DNA from: a virus
Length of the DNA: 51,974 nt
IMG/VR virus record: IMGVR_UViG_3300046411_000715
Location: 1 to 51,974 of that record
Direction: 5' to 3' (one strand)
Under the pieces are notes generated by a model, which was given only the letters and a program-made list of their open reading frames with translations, was not told the origin of the DNA and searched no databases. This document shows, piece after piece, positions 5,188 to 12,359 of the stretch. The translations under genes and the position numbers were made by a program. Position 1 is the first letter of the stretch. The number at the start of each line of letters is the position of its first letter.

Positions 5188-5637
5188 ATGGCATATAGTA
5201 GTAAAGTAGTAGACAGATTTGAATCTGTATTAAAAAATCCAGAAAAACATGCGGTGGGTAGATTTGACCCAAAAGACCCGAATGTTGCAACAGGATTAGT
5301 AGGCGCACCAGCATGTGGTGATGTCATGAAATTAGATATCAAACTTAATCCTGATACAGATGTAATTGAAGACGTTAAGTTTAAAACATATGGGTGTGGT
5401 AGTGCGATAGCATCATCAACGATGTTTGTCGAAATGCTAAAAGGTAAAACTATCGAAGAAGCAAAACTCATAAAAGATAAAGACATTGCCGAAGCATTAG
5501 AACTTCCTGCGATTAAATTGCATTGTTCTGTTCTTGCAGAAGAAGGTATTAAACGTGCAGTAGAAGATTGGGAAGAAAAGACTAAGCATAGAAAACATAA
5601 TCAATCATGGGAAGACCCGAACGGTTATGGTTATTGA
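5188..5637 (+). CDS. iscU: Iron-sulfur cluster scaffold IscU
   Basis: Scaffold on which Fe-S clusters are built before transfer to carriers. The start MAYSSKV aligns with the family start MAYSEKV, so the in-frame ATG at 5143 is rejected. All ligands are present: C43 and D45 in GAPACGDVMKL, C70 in KTYGCGSAIASS, and H112/C113 in the LHCSVLAEE segment. Compared with E. coli IscU it has about five extra residues near residue 15 and a 20-residue tail. The late box ends five bases before the ATG. iscA overlaps its end by 11 bases. Late expression suggests support for iron proteins late in infection. Confidence 0.94.
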   Translation: MAYSSKVVDRFESVLKNPEKHAVGRFDPKDPNVATGLVGAPACGDVMKLDIKLNPDTDVIEDVKFKTYGCGSAIASSTMFVEMLKGKTIEEAKLIKDKDIAEALELPAIKLHCSVLAEEGIKRAVEDWEEKTKHRKHNQSWEDPNGYGY

Positions 5638-5947
5638 GTTAACAGATGGAGCGATATCTAAAGCGATTGAGAGAACGGAGACAGGCAATCGAAGTGGTAT
5701 TCGTCTTGGGGTCACTGGTGGTGGGTGTGCTGGTTTTGAGTATTATATTGAATATGTTGAGTCCATTGCTGAAAGCGATACTATTTTAGATTACGGAAAG
5801 TTCAATATAGTAGTAGATGCAGTATCATTGCCATATCTAGAAGGTTCTACTTTAGATTGGGTTGTTGACGGAATCAACGAGTATTTTAAGATAATAAACC
5901 CTAAAGAAGTATCGTCATGTGGATGTGGCGTGTCAGTTCAGTTCTGA
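5627..5947 (+). CDS. iscA: A-type Fe-S carrier, IscA/ErpA/SufA-like
   Basis: A 106-residue A-type carrier that accepts Fe-S clusters from the scaffold and hands them to apo-proteins. The three conserved cysteines are present: C34 in GGGCAGF, and C98 and C100 in the SCGCG motif near the C-terminus. It overlaps iscU by 11 bases, so the two are translationally linked and form a minimal scaffold-carrier pair without a phage desulfurase in this window. Whether it is closest to IscA, ErpA or SufA cannot be told by eye. Confidence 0.92.
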   Translation: MVIELTDGAISKAIERTETGNRSGIRLGVTGGGCAGFEYYIEYVESIAESDTILDYGKFNIVVDAVSLPYLEGSTLDWVVDGINEYFKIINPKEVSSCGCGVSVQF

Positions 5948-6004
5948 AAAACTTAGTTCGTATATATACTATAGACTAGAGACTTATCCGGGGGTTCTGT
6001 ATAC

Positions 6005-6610
6005 CTACTTTAAGAAATCTTTTAAATCTGAATCAACGTTTACTGCACGTCTCTTTCTTGTCTTCTTTTTCTCTTCTGTAACAATATCTTTCCAATATAA
6101 ATCGTTTGCTCTAACACCATCGATTCTTGAACGTAGATTGTCTATAAATGCAGTAGATTCGTCTGGATTAATATCACCATCTTGTGTGTCAACTAAATCA
6201 TCTATACCAACATTGGCGATGTATTTTAATTTAATGTCTTGTTGTTTCTTTTCTTTTTCGATTCTACGTAAGAATGCATACCAAGATATCTGAGTAAAAT
6301 ATGCAAATGCATTTGGTGTACCAGTTCTTGTTGCAGTTTTAATATCATAGTTTTTAATTGCTTTTAAACAATTTTCTACGGCGTCCATGACCATTTCTTC
6401 ACGATACGTATATCTTATAAAGTTTGATTTATGTGACAACCCTTCTGCTATTTTTAAAAAACATTCTGCAATGTAGTCAGGTACGATTGGCACTTTTTTT
6501 GATTTCTGTTTTTTTGCCTTCTCTGCTTTCTCACAATAATCTACTACTGCTAACGAAAACTCTTTGTTGTTTACGTAATGTGGTTTTTCACTCGCTTTTG
6601 TCATTTTCAT
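6005..6610 (-). CDS. 55: Late-transcription sigma factor gp55
   Basis: The sigma70-family late sigma factor that directs host RNA polymerase to TATAAATA promoters together with the gp45 clamp. Diagnostic segments are KPHYVNNKEF at the start, VPDYIAECFLKIAEGL, and the region-2 core FIRYTYREEMVMDAVENC followed by FAYFTQISWYAFLRRI (about residues 65-118). The C-terminus ends in a D-L-K-D-F-L-K sequence resembling the clamp-binding tail of T4 gp55. Its own promoter puts the start only about 2 nt before the ATG, although a GGAGAA lies just upstream. It explains the many TATAAATA boxes in this window. Confidence 0.95.
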   Translation of the reverse strand: MKMTKASEKPHYVNNKEFSLAVVDYCEKAEKAKKQKSKKVPIVPDYIAECFLKIAEGLSHKSNFIRYTYREEMVMDAVENCLKAIKNYDIKTATRTGTPNAFAYFTQISWYAFLRRIEKEKKQQDIKLKYIANVGIDDLVDTQDGDINPDESTAFIDNLRSRIDGVRANDLYWKDIVTEEKKKTRKRRAVNVDSDLKDFLK

Positions 6611-6618
6611 TTCTCCAT

Positions 6619-6647
6619 ATTATACTCTATGTTACATATTTAGTCAA
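6619..6647 (-). promoter_or_regulatory. Early/middle promoter of gp55
   Basis: TTGACT (6647-6642), 17 bp, TATAAT (6624-6619), minus strand. The predicted start near 6612 leaves about a 2-nt leader. Confidence 0.7.
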
Positions 6648-6662
6648 TCTTTAAATTAATGG

Positions 6663-6691
6663 TTGACAATTTATGTTTTGTGTGGTATAAT
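6663..6691 (+). promoter_or_regulatory. Orphan plus-strand promoter facing the uvsW operon
   Basis: TTGACA, 17 bp, TATAAT, preceded by GG as in the other strong promoters of the phage. No plus-strand gene follows: the first ATG frame closes after four codons. The transcript would be antisense to the gene at 6720-7208. Confidence 0.75.
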
Positions 6692-6719
6692 CTTTAAAGT
6701 TCGCCGGGGCGCTGAATAC

Positions 6720-7208
6720 TCAATGAATTGTATCTGAATCATCACCATCTTTTTTAGGAAATAATTCAATCACATTATCTTCATACTCTTCTTTCGGTAT
6801 ACTTTCTTTTATATTATCTAATAAATCTCCAATCAATTCTGATACAGGTTTATCTTTTGCTTTTTCATAAAAATTTTTCATTTTTGCAAATGTTTCTTTC
6901 TGTCTTTGATTATGAAGTTCTTGCATATCTAGAATAGCATCTTCCCATTGTATAATTAAATAATCTGGAGGCGTTGCCATACCGACAATATGATTTCTGT
7001 CTAACGTCATAACATCTGAAAGGTTTTCTTGATACACCATCCATGGGCGTAGTGAATAAAAAGGTATACCAGTTGTTGTTTTAGTGTAAACTAATTTGGC
7101 CGCTTTACGAATTATTATTTCGTCTTCAAACCCTTCTTCATCATGCCATTCTACCACTTCGCACAAAAGTTCTTCTCCTGTGTCTAACTTAAAATGTTTT
7201 ACTTCCAT
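6720..7208 (-). CDS. Hypothetical protein downstream of uvsW
   Basis: A 162-residue soluble protein. The N-terminal half (about 1-90) reads as short beta strands: FKLDTGEELLCEVVEW, then IIIRKAAKLVY, then LRPWMVYQ and LDRNHIVGM, a layout reminiscent of Sm-like small barrels. The C-terminal half is helical and acidic. The start MEVKH at 7208 is preferred over an ATG five codons upstream because a GATAAATA box ends exactly five bases before it, predicting a leaderless late mRNA. The promoter overlaps the end of uvsW. The Sm-like idea rests on pattern only. Confidence 0.75.
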   Translation of the reverse strand: MEVKHFKLDTGEELLCEVVEWHDEEGFEDEIIIRKAAKLVYTKTTTGIPFYSLRPWMVYQENLSDVMTLDRNHIVGMATPPDYLIIQWEDAILDMQELHNQRQKETFAKMKNFYEKAKDKPVSELIGDLLDNIKESIPKEEYEDNVIELFPKKDGDDSDTIH

Positions 7209-7212
7209 AATA

Positions 7213-8709
7213 CTATTTATCACCTTTTAAATTGATAGGAATAATTTTATATGGAAATTGTTCTTTCGCATATATCTTTATTCTTTCTCCACTATGTCTC
7301 AATGTAAAGTTTTTATGTGACTTCACATGCATATCGTCTGCTATATCATACAAAGTTGTATTACTGCCATCGTCTGATTGTCGCAAACCACGACCAATCG
7401 ACTGTAATACTTTTATCTGACTCTTGCTAGGCGATGCAAAAACAATGTTGTGGAGATTCTTTATATTAATACCTGTACTAAATGTACCTAATGATGCAAC
7501 AATAATCGCATTCTTTTGTGTTTCAACTATACCTCTTATTTGTTCTCTGTCTTTTGCATCTACTTCACCAGATACGTAAAAAACTTTTCGGTCTTTGTCT
7601 GCATCTTTCTTTATTATTTCGAAAAGTTCTTTACCATGTTTTTCGACAAACTGAAATAAAACTAAAGTATTGCCTTTTAAATCTAGTGTCATATTCTTAA
7701 TAAAGTTATTTCGTTTTTCGTGGCGTACAATATAATCTACTTCTTCTGCATATGTCTTGCCTTTCATCATGTGGCATACGTCATTATGATATCTTAACAA
7801 TAGAACGTTAATATCTAAACCAGCAAGAGTACCACGTACCTGTAAATCACGTGTTGCGATTACTTTATGAGTTAGACCAAACAATCCTTCTAATACTAAT
7901 TTATTTGTTTCTGTACCGTCCAGTGTACCCGTAGTACCAAAACGATATTCTGCATTCTTACATTTGTTCATTACACCAGTTAATGATTTTGCTTTAAATA
8001 AATGCACTTCATCACCAAAGACTGCACCAAACTGTTCGAACCAATCAAACTTAAGTCGATAGATAGATTGCCACGTAGAAATGATAATACGTTTGTCAGT
8101 CACTTTATCTTTACCAGAATAAATACGATGCACTTCATTGTCAACATCAAACCCATATTCATAGAAGTCTTTATATAATTGCTCTACTAAACTTGTTGTC
8201 GGAACAATAACTAACATTTTCTTGTCGTGATTATCATAGTACCAACGTAATAAATTGTAAATAATAAATGATTTACCACTACCAGTTGGCGATAATAATA
8301 AACATCTTTTGTTTTCTATACCATGCGATATTGCATCGTACTGATAATCTCTTATTTCAAATGGCGCATCTAAACTATCAAGATACTTTATTAAAGACTT
8401 GTGTTGTATTTTATTTTTTACTTCGGGGTGTCCATACTCGTCATTATCGACAAGTTGAATTGGGTACATTCTGTCTAGAGCAAACTTCTTTATATGTGGA
8501 TATAGACCGACATTTAACTCACGTGTCATTTGATTAAATAATCTTATTTTGCCATCCCAGACTCTACGTTTAAATGCTGGCATATATCTATGCCCAGGGA
8601 CAAAGAATGAAAAGTATTCAGATAATTCTTTGAGTTGATGCCCTTCGGCATCTATCAACATCATCGAATGGTCTTTGAGACCAATCTCTATAGTATTTGC
8701 AGGTCGCAT
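7213..8709 (-). CDS. uvsW: Recombination DNA helicase UvsW
   Basis: An SF2 helicase that unwinds branched DNA and R-loops and helps shift T4-like phages from origin-dependent to recombination-dependent replication. The N-terminal domain has YFSFFVPGHRY and WDGKIRLFN, typical of UvsW. Walker A is SPTGSGKS, motif II is the D-E-V-H box in FGDEVHLF, motif III is GTTGTLDG, and motif VI is QSIGRGLRQ. The chosen start MRPANTIEIG overlaps the uvsY stop in a TAATG. An ATG nine codons upstream inside uvsY is less likely. The length of 498 aa is normal for the family. Confidence 0.95.
   Translation of the reverse strand: MRPANTIEIGLKDHSMMLIDAEGHQLKELSEYFSFFVPGHRYMPAFKRRVWDGKIRLFNQMTRELNVGLYPHIKKFALDRMYPIQLVDNDEYGHPEVKNKIQHKSLIKYLDSLDAPFEIRDYQYDAISHGIENKRCLLLSPTGSGKSFIIYNLLRWYYDNHDKKMLVIVPTTSLVEQLYKDFYEYGFDVDNEVHRIYSGKDKVTDKRIIISTWQSIYRLKFDWFEQFGAVFGDEVHLFKAKSLTGVMNKCKNAEYRFGTTGTLDGTETNKLVLEGLFGLTHKVIATRDLQVRGTLAGLDINVLLLRYHNDVCHMMKGKTYAEEVDYIVRHEKRNNFIKNMTLDLKGNTLVLFQFVEKHGKELFEIIKKDADKDRKVFYVSGEVDAKDREQIRGIVETQKNAIIVASLGTFSTGINIKNLHNIVFASPSKSQIKVLQSIGRGLRQSDDGSNTTLYDIADDMHVKSHKNFTLRHSGERIKIYAKEQFPYKIIPINLKGDK
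7214..7221 (-). promoter_or_regulatory. Late-type promoter GATAAATA inside the uvsW end
   Basis: GATAAATA on the minus strand with a five-base spacer to the ATG at 7208. The box overlaps the last codons and stop codon of uvsW. Confidence 0.55.
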
Positions 8710-9158
8710 TATATTCCAGTTTCGAATTGTCTCCACTTAATCATGTTCGATATCGTTTGATGTCGCCATGTAAGATTGTTTACTATTTCAGTTAGTGTTT
8801 CAATAGTTGTCTGTAAATATTGCAACTTTAATTCAGAATCTTGAATCTCTTTATCAGTATCATACCAATTTTCTTTCTGACCTTTTGTTGTGATAACAAG
8901 TCCATCATATGGGTCTGCTTTCCAACCTCTTTTCTCTATATCTTCTTGTGGCATTTTACCTTCGTAATATAACCATTTTTCTTTTAACAGATTTTTCTGG
9001 TCAAACTCTGCTCTTTTTAATCTGAGTTTAGTAAGTGAAAGATACTCTAGATATTTTGAGTGCAATGCAGGTGTGATTCTAGATACTTCATCTAATTGAT
9101 TTTTTGATATCTGTGAATCTTCTTTCCACTCTGCAAGTATTGATTCTAAATTTACCAT
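8709..9158 (-). CDS. uvsY: Recombination mediator UvsY
   Basis: Loads UvsX recombinase onto single-stranded DNA coated with gp32. The 149-residue helical protein follows T4 UvsY in layout: an LESILAEWKEDS-like N-terminus, a middle with LLKEKWLYYEGKM, and a C-terminus ending in MIKWRQFETG, comparable to the T4 end with MRAFEAGK. It sits directly upstream of uvsW on the same strand, with overlapping stop and start. A promoter carrying an inverted repeat precedes it. Confidence 0.92.
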   Translation of the reverse strand: MVNLESILAEWKEDSQISKNQLDEVSRITPALHSKYLEYLSLTKLRLKRAEFDQKNLLKEKWLYYEGKMPQEDIEKRGWKADPYDGLVITTKGQKENWYDTDKEIQDSELKLQYLQTTIETLTEIVNNLTWRHQTISNMIKWRQFETGI

Positions 9159-9175
9159 AATATATTTCCTATAAA

Positions 9176-9210
9176 CTGCCTATTATACAGTATTAGGCAG
9201 ATTATGTAAA
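9176..9210 (-). promoter_or_regulatory. uvsY promoter with an embedded operator-like inverted repeat
   Basis: TTTACA (9210-9205), 17 bp, TATAAT (9187-9182), minus strand. A perfect inverted repeat CTGCCTA, 11 bases, TAGGCAG (9176-9200) encloses the -10 box and half of the spacer, where a bound protein would block RNA polymerase. Confidence 0.65.
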
Positions 9211-9402
9211 GTGTTTTTTTAGTACTTCTAGTCTATCTTCGTAGTGTGCAATCTTGTCTAGTTCTTCTTCAATAGTCACTATTAAATCACCATGTTCTGC
9301 AAGACCAACTCTTTTTTCAGTTAGCACTCTTACATTCATTTTATGTCTTTCAATGCCCGCTTCGCATTGTTTAATTAACACATCAATTATTTCACTTGTC
9401 AT
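9202..9402 (-). CDS. Small helical protein, 66 aa
   Basis: A soluble, highly charged, probably coiled-coil protein with no recognisable motif. Its ATG overlaps the stop of the di-iron gene upstream (ATGA-type overlap), so it is co-translated with it. The -35 box of the uvsY promoter lies inside its last codons. No function can be assigned. Similar small helical proteins are common between T4-like core genes. Confidence 0.7.
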   Translation of the reverse strand: MTSEIIDVLIKQCEAGIERHKMNVRVLTEKRVGLAEHGDLIVTIEEELDKIAHYEDRLEVLKKHFT

Positions 9403-10484
9403 ACTGCCTCCTTCAATGGTTTACTAAGTTCTTCCCAACTTGTTTCATAATCACTATCACCTTCTGCATAACCCATAACACCTAGTTTCTCATATTCAGG
9501 CGTAAGTTCTTCTCGTAATAGTCCTATCTTTTTAAGATTCGGCATTATTCTACTGAATAATACATCTTGAAACTGAGTTTGAAATACATGACCTTTTTCA
9601 TACTCTTCTGTCTCTTCTATATTTAGACCATATTTATTCCATACTTCATATGCTTTTAATCTGTTTCTGCTGACAGTACATGCCTCTAAGGCAAACTTTG
9701 CTCTATCCATTTGTTCTTCTTCTGAAAGTGTTTGCACAAAATCAGTCAAATAATTTATACCAAAAGTAACGTGTCTTGCTTCGTCTCTTATAATATATTC
9801 TAACATTTGTTTATAAACTGGGTCATTAGTACCTTCTTTTGCCGCTTGAAAGGCCGCTAGTGCAAGACCTTCAATAATTACTTGCATACCGATAAATTTT
9901 AAATCCCATCTAGGGTCAGTAAGTATTTTATCTAGTAAACCTTTTAATGCTCTACCAACTGGCCATCTTTTTCCTAATCTTGTTTGAATATACTTATTAA
10001 ATGCTTCAACGTGTCTTGCTTCATCAAAAGTTTGAGAGGCCGCATATAGTTTTGCATTAAATGTTGGCGCACATGATGTTAATTGACTTGCAACTAATAA
10101 TGCGCCCTGTTCGCCATGAAGAAACTGACTTGTTCCCCAACTATCTAAATCGTTAAAAAACTCTTCACGTCTCATTCTATCCCAAGTTTTATATTGTGGG
10201 TGATTTATCCACTGAGCATCTTTATGTTCGAACTCACCATCTGGCATTGTATCATTTAATTCTGGTGACCAGTCAACATCGACTTCTACATTCCAATTAA
10301 GTTCTTTACCTAATTCATATAGTTTTTTAATACGATTATCTTGAACAGTATAATCCCAGTTATAAGAACCAGTTAAAGGTGTTTGAAAAATTTCAACAAC
10401 ATCTGTTGGGTCTAAGTTTGCAGGATATTCCTCTCCGTTATATTCGACTATGTTTTTTGGAGTTTGAGTTTTTATTATTTTCAT
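9399..10484 (-). CDS. Ferritin-like di-iron carboxylate protein (oxidase/oxygenase-like)
   Basis: A 361-residue helical protein. It has two E/D-x-x-H iron-binding helices (DEARHVEAF and DEARHVTF) together with Glu residues in HGEQGALL and in a GMQVIIEGLAL helix, the four-helix pattern of di-iron enzymes such as ribonucleotide reductase R2-like proteins and acyl-ACP desaturases. It lacks the clear radical-tyrosine setting needed to call it NrdB. The substrate is unknown, and a desaturase, N-oxygenase or hydroxylase role are all possible. It is followed by two genes in overlap and preceded by a tail protein. With IscU/IscA and the 2-oxoglutarate enzymes it adds to the iron demand of this phage. 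Confidence 0.75.
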   Translation of the reverse strand: MKIIKTQTPKNIVEYNGEEYPANLDPTDVVEIFQTPLTGSYNWDYTVQDNRIKKLYELGKELNWNVEVDVDWSPELNDTMPDGEFEHKDAQWINHPQYKTWDRMRREEFFNDLDSWGTSQFLHGEQGALLVASQLTSCAPTFNAKLYAASQTFDEARHVEAFNKYIQTRLGKRWPVGRALKGLLDKILTDPRWDLKFIGMQVIIEGLALAAFQAAKEGTNDPVYKQMLEYIIRDEARHVTFGINYLTDFVQTLSEEEQMDRAKFALEACTVSRNRLKAYEVWNKYGLNIEETEEYEKGHVFQTQFQDVLFSRIMPNLKKIGLLREELTPEYEKLGVMGYAEGDSDYETSWEELSKPLKEAV

Positions 10485-10485
10485 A

Positions 10486-11022
10486 TTAGGTTTGTGCGAT
10501 TATCTCAAATTGACTAAATCTAAACGTAGCATCAAAAGTTAAGTACGTTACTGAACCAGTCGTAGTAACAAAGTTTATAGCACCTAAACCAGTAGGTAAA
10601 CAATCTTTGTATCTAATTTTTTGAGTTGTGTTATTGTGACTCGATAATATTGCAAGAGTTATATCTGCATAAGTTGGAAATTTAGTATTTCTTTGTATAG
10701 GATTTACTTGTCCATCATTTACTAGTCGTTGTAACCAATTAAACATTTCATTATAACCAGTCATGTTTTCATCAAGTATTATTGTAAATGTAATTTCACC
10801 ATGAGTTATTTTATCACCAGCAAGTGGTACAGATGTAATTCTTCTTGTAGGCAACTCGACAGGATTTAATTGAACACTCGGGTGTGCAACACCTTGACAA
10901 AAGTATTCTAAATTAGGATATTTAACTCTATCTATTAAAAGTTTAAATCCAGTTGGTTGTAGATAATTTAGATTCGTGGTTAGATTCTGGTCATCTACTT
11001 GTACTGTTGAGTTTACTGCCAT
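10486..11022 (-). CDS. Tail-tube-fold structural protein (gp19/gp54-like)
   Basis: A 178-residue, beta-rich protein. After an N-terminal Pro/Asn stretch it has an F-x-L-L-I-x-R strand, a CQGVAHPSVQ segment, a PLAGDKITHGEITFTI strand and a WLQRLV helix, and ends with FDATFRFSQFEI. This order follows the T4 gp19 tail-tube fold, which gp54 and related baseplate proteins share. Which of these it is cannot be decided by eye. The start at MAVNST is supported by a TATAAATA box ending five bases before the ATG. The longer in-frame start at 11115 would run through that promoter. Expression is late, as expected for a virion part. Confidence 0.72.
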   Translation of the reverse strand: MAVNSTVQVDDQNLTTNLNYLQPTGFKLLIDRVKYPNLEYFCQGVAHPSVQLNPVELPTRRITSVPLAGDKITHGEITFTIILDENMTGYNEMFNWLQRLVNDGQVNPIQRNTKFPTYADITLAILSSHNNTTQKIRYKDCLPTGLGAINFVTTTGSVTYLTFDATFRFSQFEIIAQT

Positions 11023-11027
11023 ACATC

Positions 11028-11035
11028 TATTTATA
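11028..11035 (-). promoter_or_regulatory. T4-type late promoter of the tail-tube-fold gene
   Basis: A perfect TATAAATA, minus strand, five bases before the ATG at 11022. The +1 falls on the start codon. Confidence 0.75.
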
Positions 11036-11060
11036 TATTTTACAACCTGCAAATTAGTGG

Positions 11061-11089
11061 TTGACAAAAGTTGCCGAGATATATATAAT
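11061..11089 (+). promoter_or_regulatory. Early promoter of the gp47-46-45 operon
   Basis: TTGACA, a 17-bp spacer with TTG at positions 5-7, TATAAT. The leader is about 18 nt with a GAGGAA ribosome site before the ATG at 11115. Confidence 0.9.
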
Positions 11090-11114
11090 ACTACACAATT
11101 GTGAGGAACATTCA

Positions 11115-12173
11115 ATGAAAATTGCTATCTTAAATGATACCCATTGCGGTATTCGTAATTCTTCTGATATATTTATGGACTATCAAGAATTATTTTATCG
11201 TGATGTATTCTTTCCCTATTTACTAGAAAACAACATTACAAGAATATTACATCTTGGTGATTACTACGATAATCGTAAAACAGTCAATTTCAAATGCTTA
11301 AATCATAATCGTAAAATATTTCTTGAGAAACTAAGAGAATATGGTATGACTATGGACATTATTCTAGGTAATCACGACACTTATTTTAAAAACACGAATG
11401 AGTTGAACTCACTAAAAGAATTACAAGGTCACTATATGAATGAAGTAAATATCATTCAAAAACCTACTGTCATGGATTATGATGGATTAAAAATAGGTCT
11501 AGTGCCATGGATTGCAGATGACAATGAAAAAGAATCACTAGAGTTTATTAACAATTGTAATGCATCTATCATTGGTGCCCACTTAGAACTAATTGGTTTT
11601 GACATGTATCGAGGTATGCCAGCACATGACGGTATGGATAGAAAATTATTTGATAGATTCGAAATGGTATTGACTGGACATTTTCATGCTAAGTCTTCTC
11701 AGGGTAACATACATTATCTAGGGGCACAAATGGAGTTCTTCTGGAATGATTGTGGCGATAAAAAATACTTTCATGTTCTTGATACTGAAACAAGAGAAAT
11801 AGAAGCAATACTAAATCCAAACACTATCTTTGAAAAAATATATTATGACCACGAAAAGATAAATGACTTTCAAGATTTAAGATATCTAGATAATAAATTT
11901 GTAAAACTAATTGTAGTCAACAAAGGTGATAGTTACAAGTTTGAAAGATTTGTTGATAGAATACAAAGTCAAAAAATACATGAACTAAAAATTGCAGAAG
12001 ACTTTTCTGAGTTTATTGGCACAAATGTAGATGACGGCGAAATAAACATTGACAATACTGAAACAGTAGTGTATAATTACATCGACTCAGTACAAACTGA
12101 TTTAGATAAAAATAGAATTAAAAGAGAAATATCATCTTTGATGACAGAGGCACAGAATCTTGAAATACAATGA
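11115..12173 (+). CDS. 47: Recombination nuclease subunit gp47 (Mre11/SbcD-like)
   Basis: The nuclease half of the gp46-gp47 complex, which resects double-strand ends for recombination-dependent replication. The calcineurin-type metallophosphatase motifs are all visible: N-D-T-H-C-G near residue 6, LHLGDYYDNR, LGNHDT, GAHLE and LTGHFHAK. The 352-aa length is typical. The ATG at 11115 is chosen because it follows a GAGGAA ribosome site and begins with the strand MKIAILNDTH. The upstream in-frame start runs through the promoter. A short gene overlaps its stop. Confidence 0.96.
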   Translation: MKIAILNDTHCGIRNSSDIFMDYQELFYRDVFFPYLLENNITRILHLGDYYDNRKTVNFKCLNHNRKIFLEKLREYGMTMDIILGNHDTYFKNTNELNSLKELQGHYMNEVNIIQKPTVMDYDGLKIGLVPWIADDNEKESLEFINNCNASIIGAHLELIGFDMYRGMPAHDGMDRKLFDRFEMVLTGHFHAKSSQGNIHYLGAQMEFFWNDCGDKKYFHVLDTETREIEAILNPNTIFEKIYYDHEKINDFQDLRYLDNKFVKLIVVNKGDSYKFERFVDRIQSQKIHELKIAEDFSEFIGTNVDDGEINIDNTETVVYNYIDSVQTDLDKNRIKREISSLMTEAQNLEIQ

Positions 12174-12319
12174 GCAAGTGGCATGGTGGTAAAGGTTCAA
12201 AACAAAGACCAACTGACAGGAAAAAATATGAAGAAAACTACGAAAGAATATTCAGGAAAAAACAGAAATCTAATTCTAGAAATGAAAGTGAGAACGATGA
12301 ACGGGATTCCATTTCATGA
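12170..12319 (+). CDS. Small basic protein between 47 and 46, 49 aa
   Basis: The product starts MSKWHGGKGSKQRPTDRKKY and continues with ENYERIFRKK. The W-H-G-G-K-G-S start followed by Y-x-x-x-Y-x-R-I-F is a pattern I recall from small conserved proteins of marine T4-like phages. The ATG overlaps the gp47 stop (ATGA), so translation is coupled. T4 carries two small genes (46.1 and 46.2) at this position, and this is probably a positional counterpart. Function unknown, perhaps nucleic-acid binding given the charge. Confidence 0.72.
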   Translation: MSKWHGGKGSKQRPTDRKKYEENYERIFRKKQKSNSRNESENDERDSIS

Positions 12320-12359
12320 ACCCATACCAGAAAAAATAAAGAAACAATATAATTTATGA
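12228..12359 (+). CDS. Small protein overlapping both neighbours, 43 aa
   Basis: A frame with AGGAAAAA six bases before its ATG, ending in NGIPFHEPIPEKIKKQYNL. Its TGA overlaps the ATG of gp46, and it overlaps the preceding 49-aa gene by 92 bases in another frame. The C-terminal Pro-rich segment reads like a conserved peptide, and a shorter start at 12282 is also possible. It is probably the second positional counterpart of the T4 46.1/46.2 genes. The long overlap lowers confidence. Confidence 0.55.
   Translation: MKKTTKEYSGKNRNLILEMKVRTMNGIPFHEPIPEKIKKQYNL

Noticed and set aside
5945-6004. Terminator between the convergent iscA and gp55 genes
   Set aside because: The region has no stable stem with a T-run that I could find, so none was annotated.
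9399-10484. Ribonucleotide reductase beta subunit (NrdB)
   Set aside because: The di-iron ligands fit the wider ferritin-like group, but the radical-tyrosine context and NrdB C-terminus were not recognised, and no NrdA lies nearby.
11022-11115. Longer tail-tube-fold protein starting at 11115 (minus strand)
   Set aside because: The extension runs through the TATAAATA box and the opposite-strand gp47 promoter. MAVNST is supported by the late promoter spacing.
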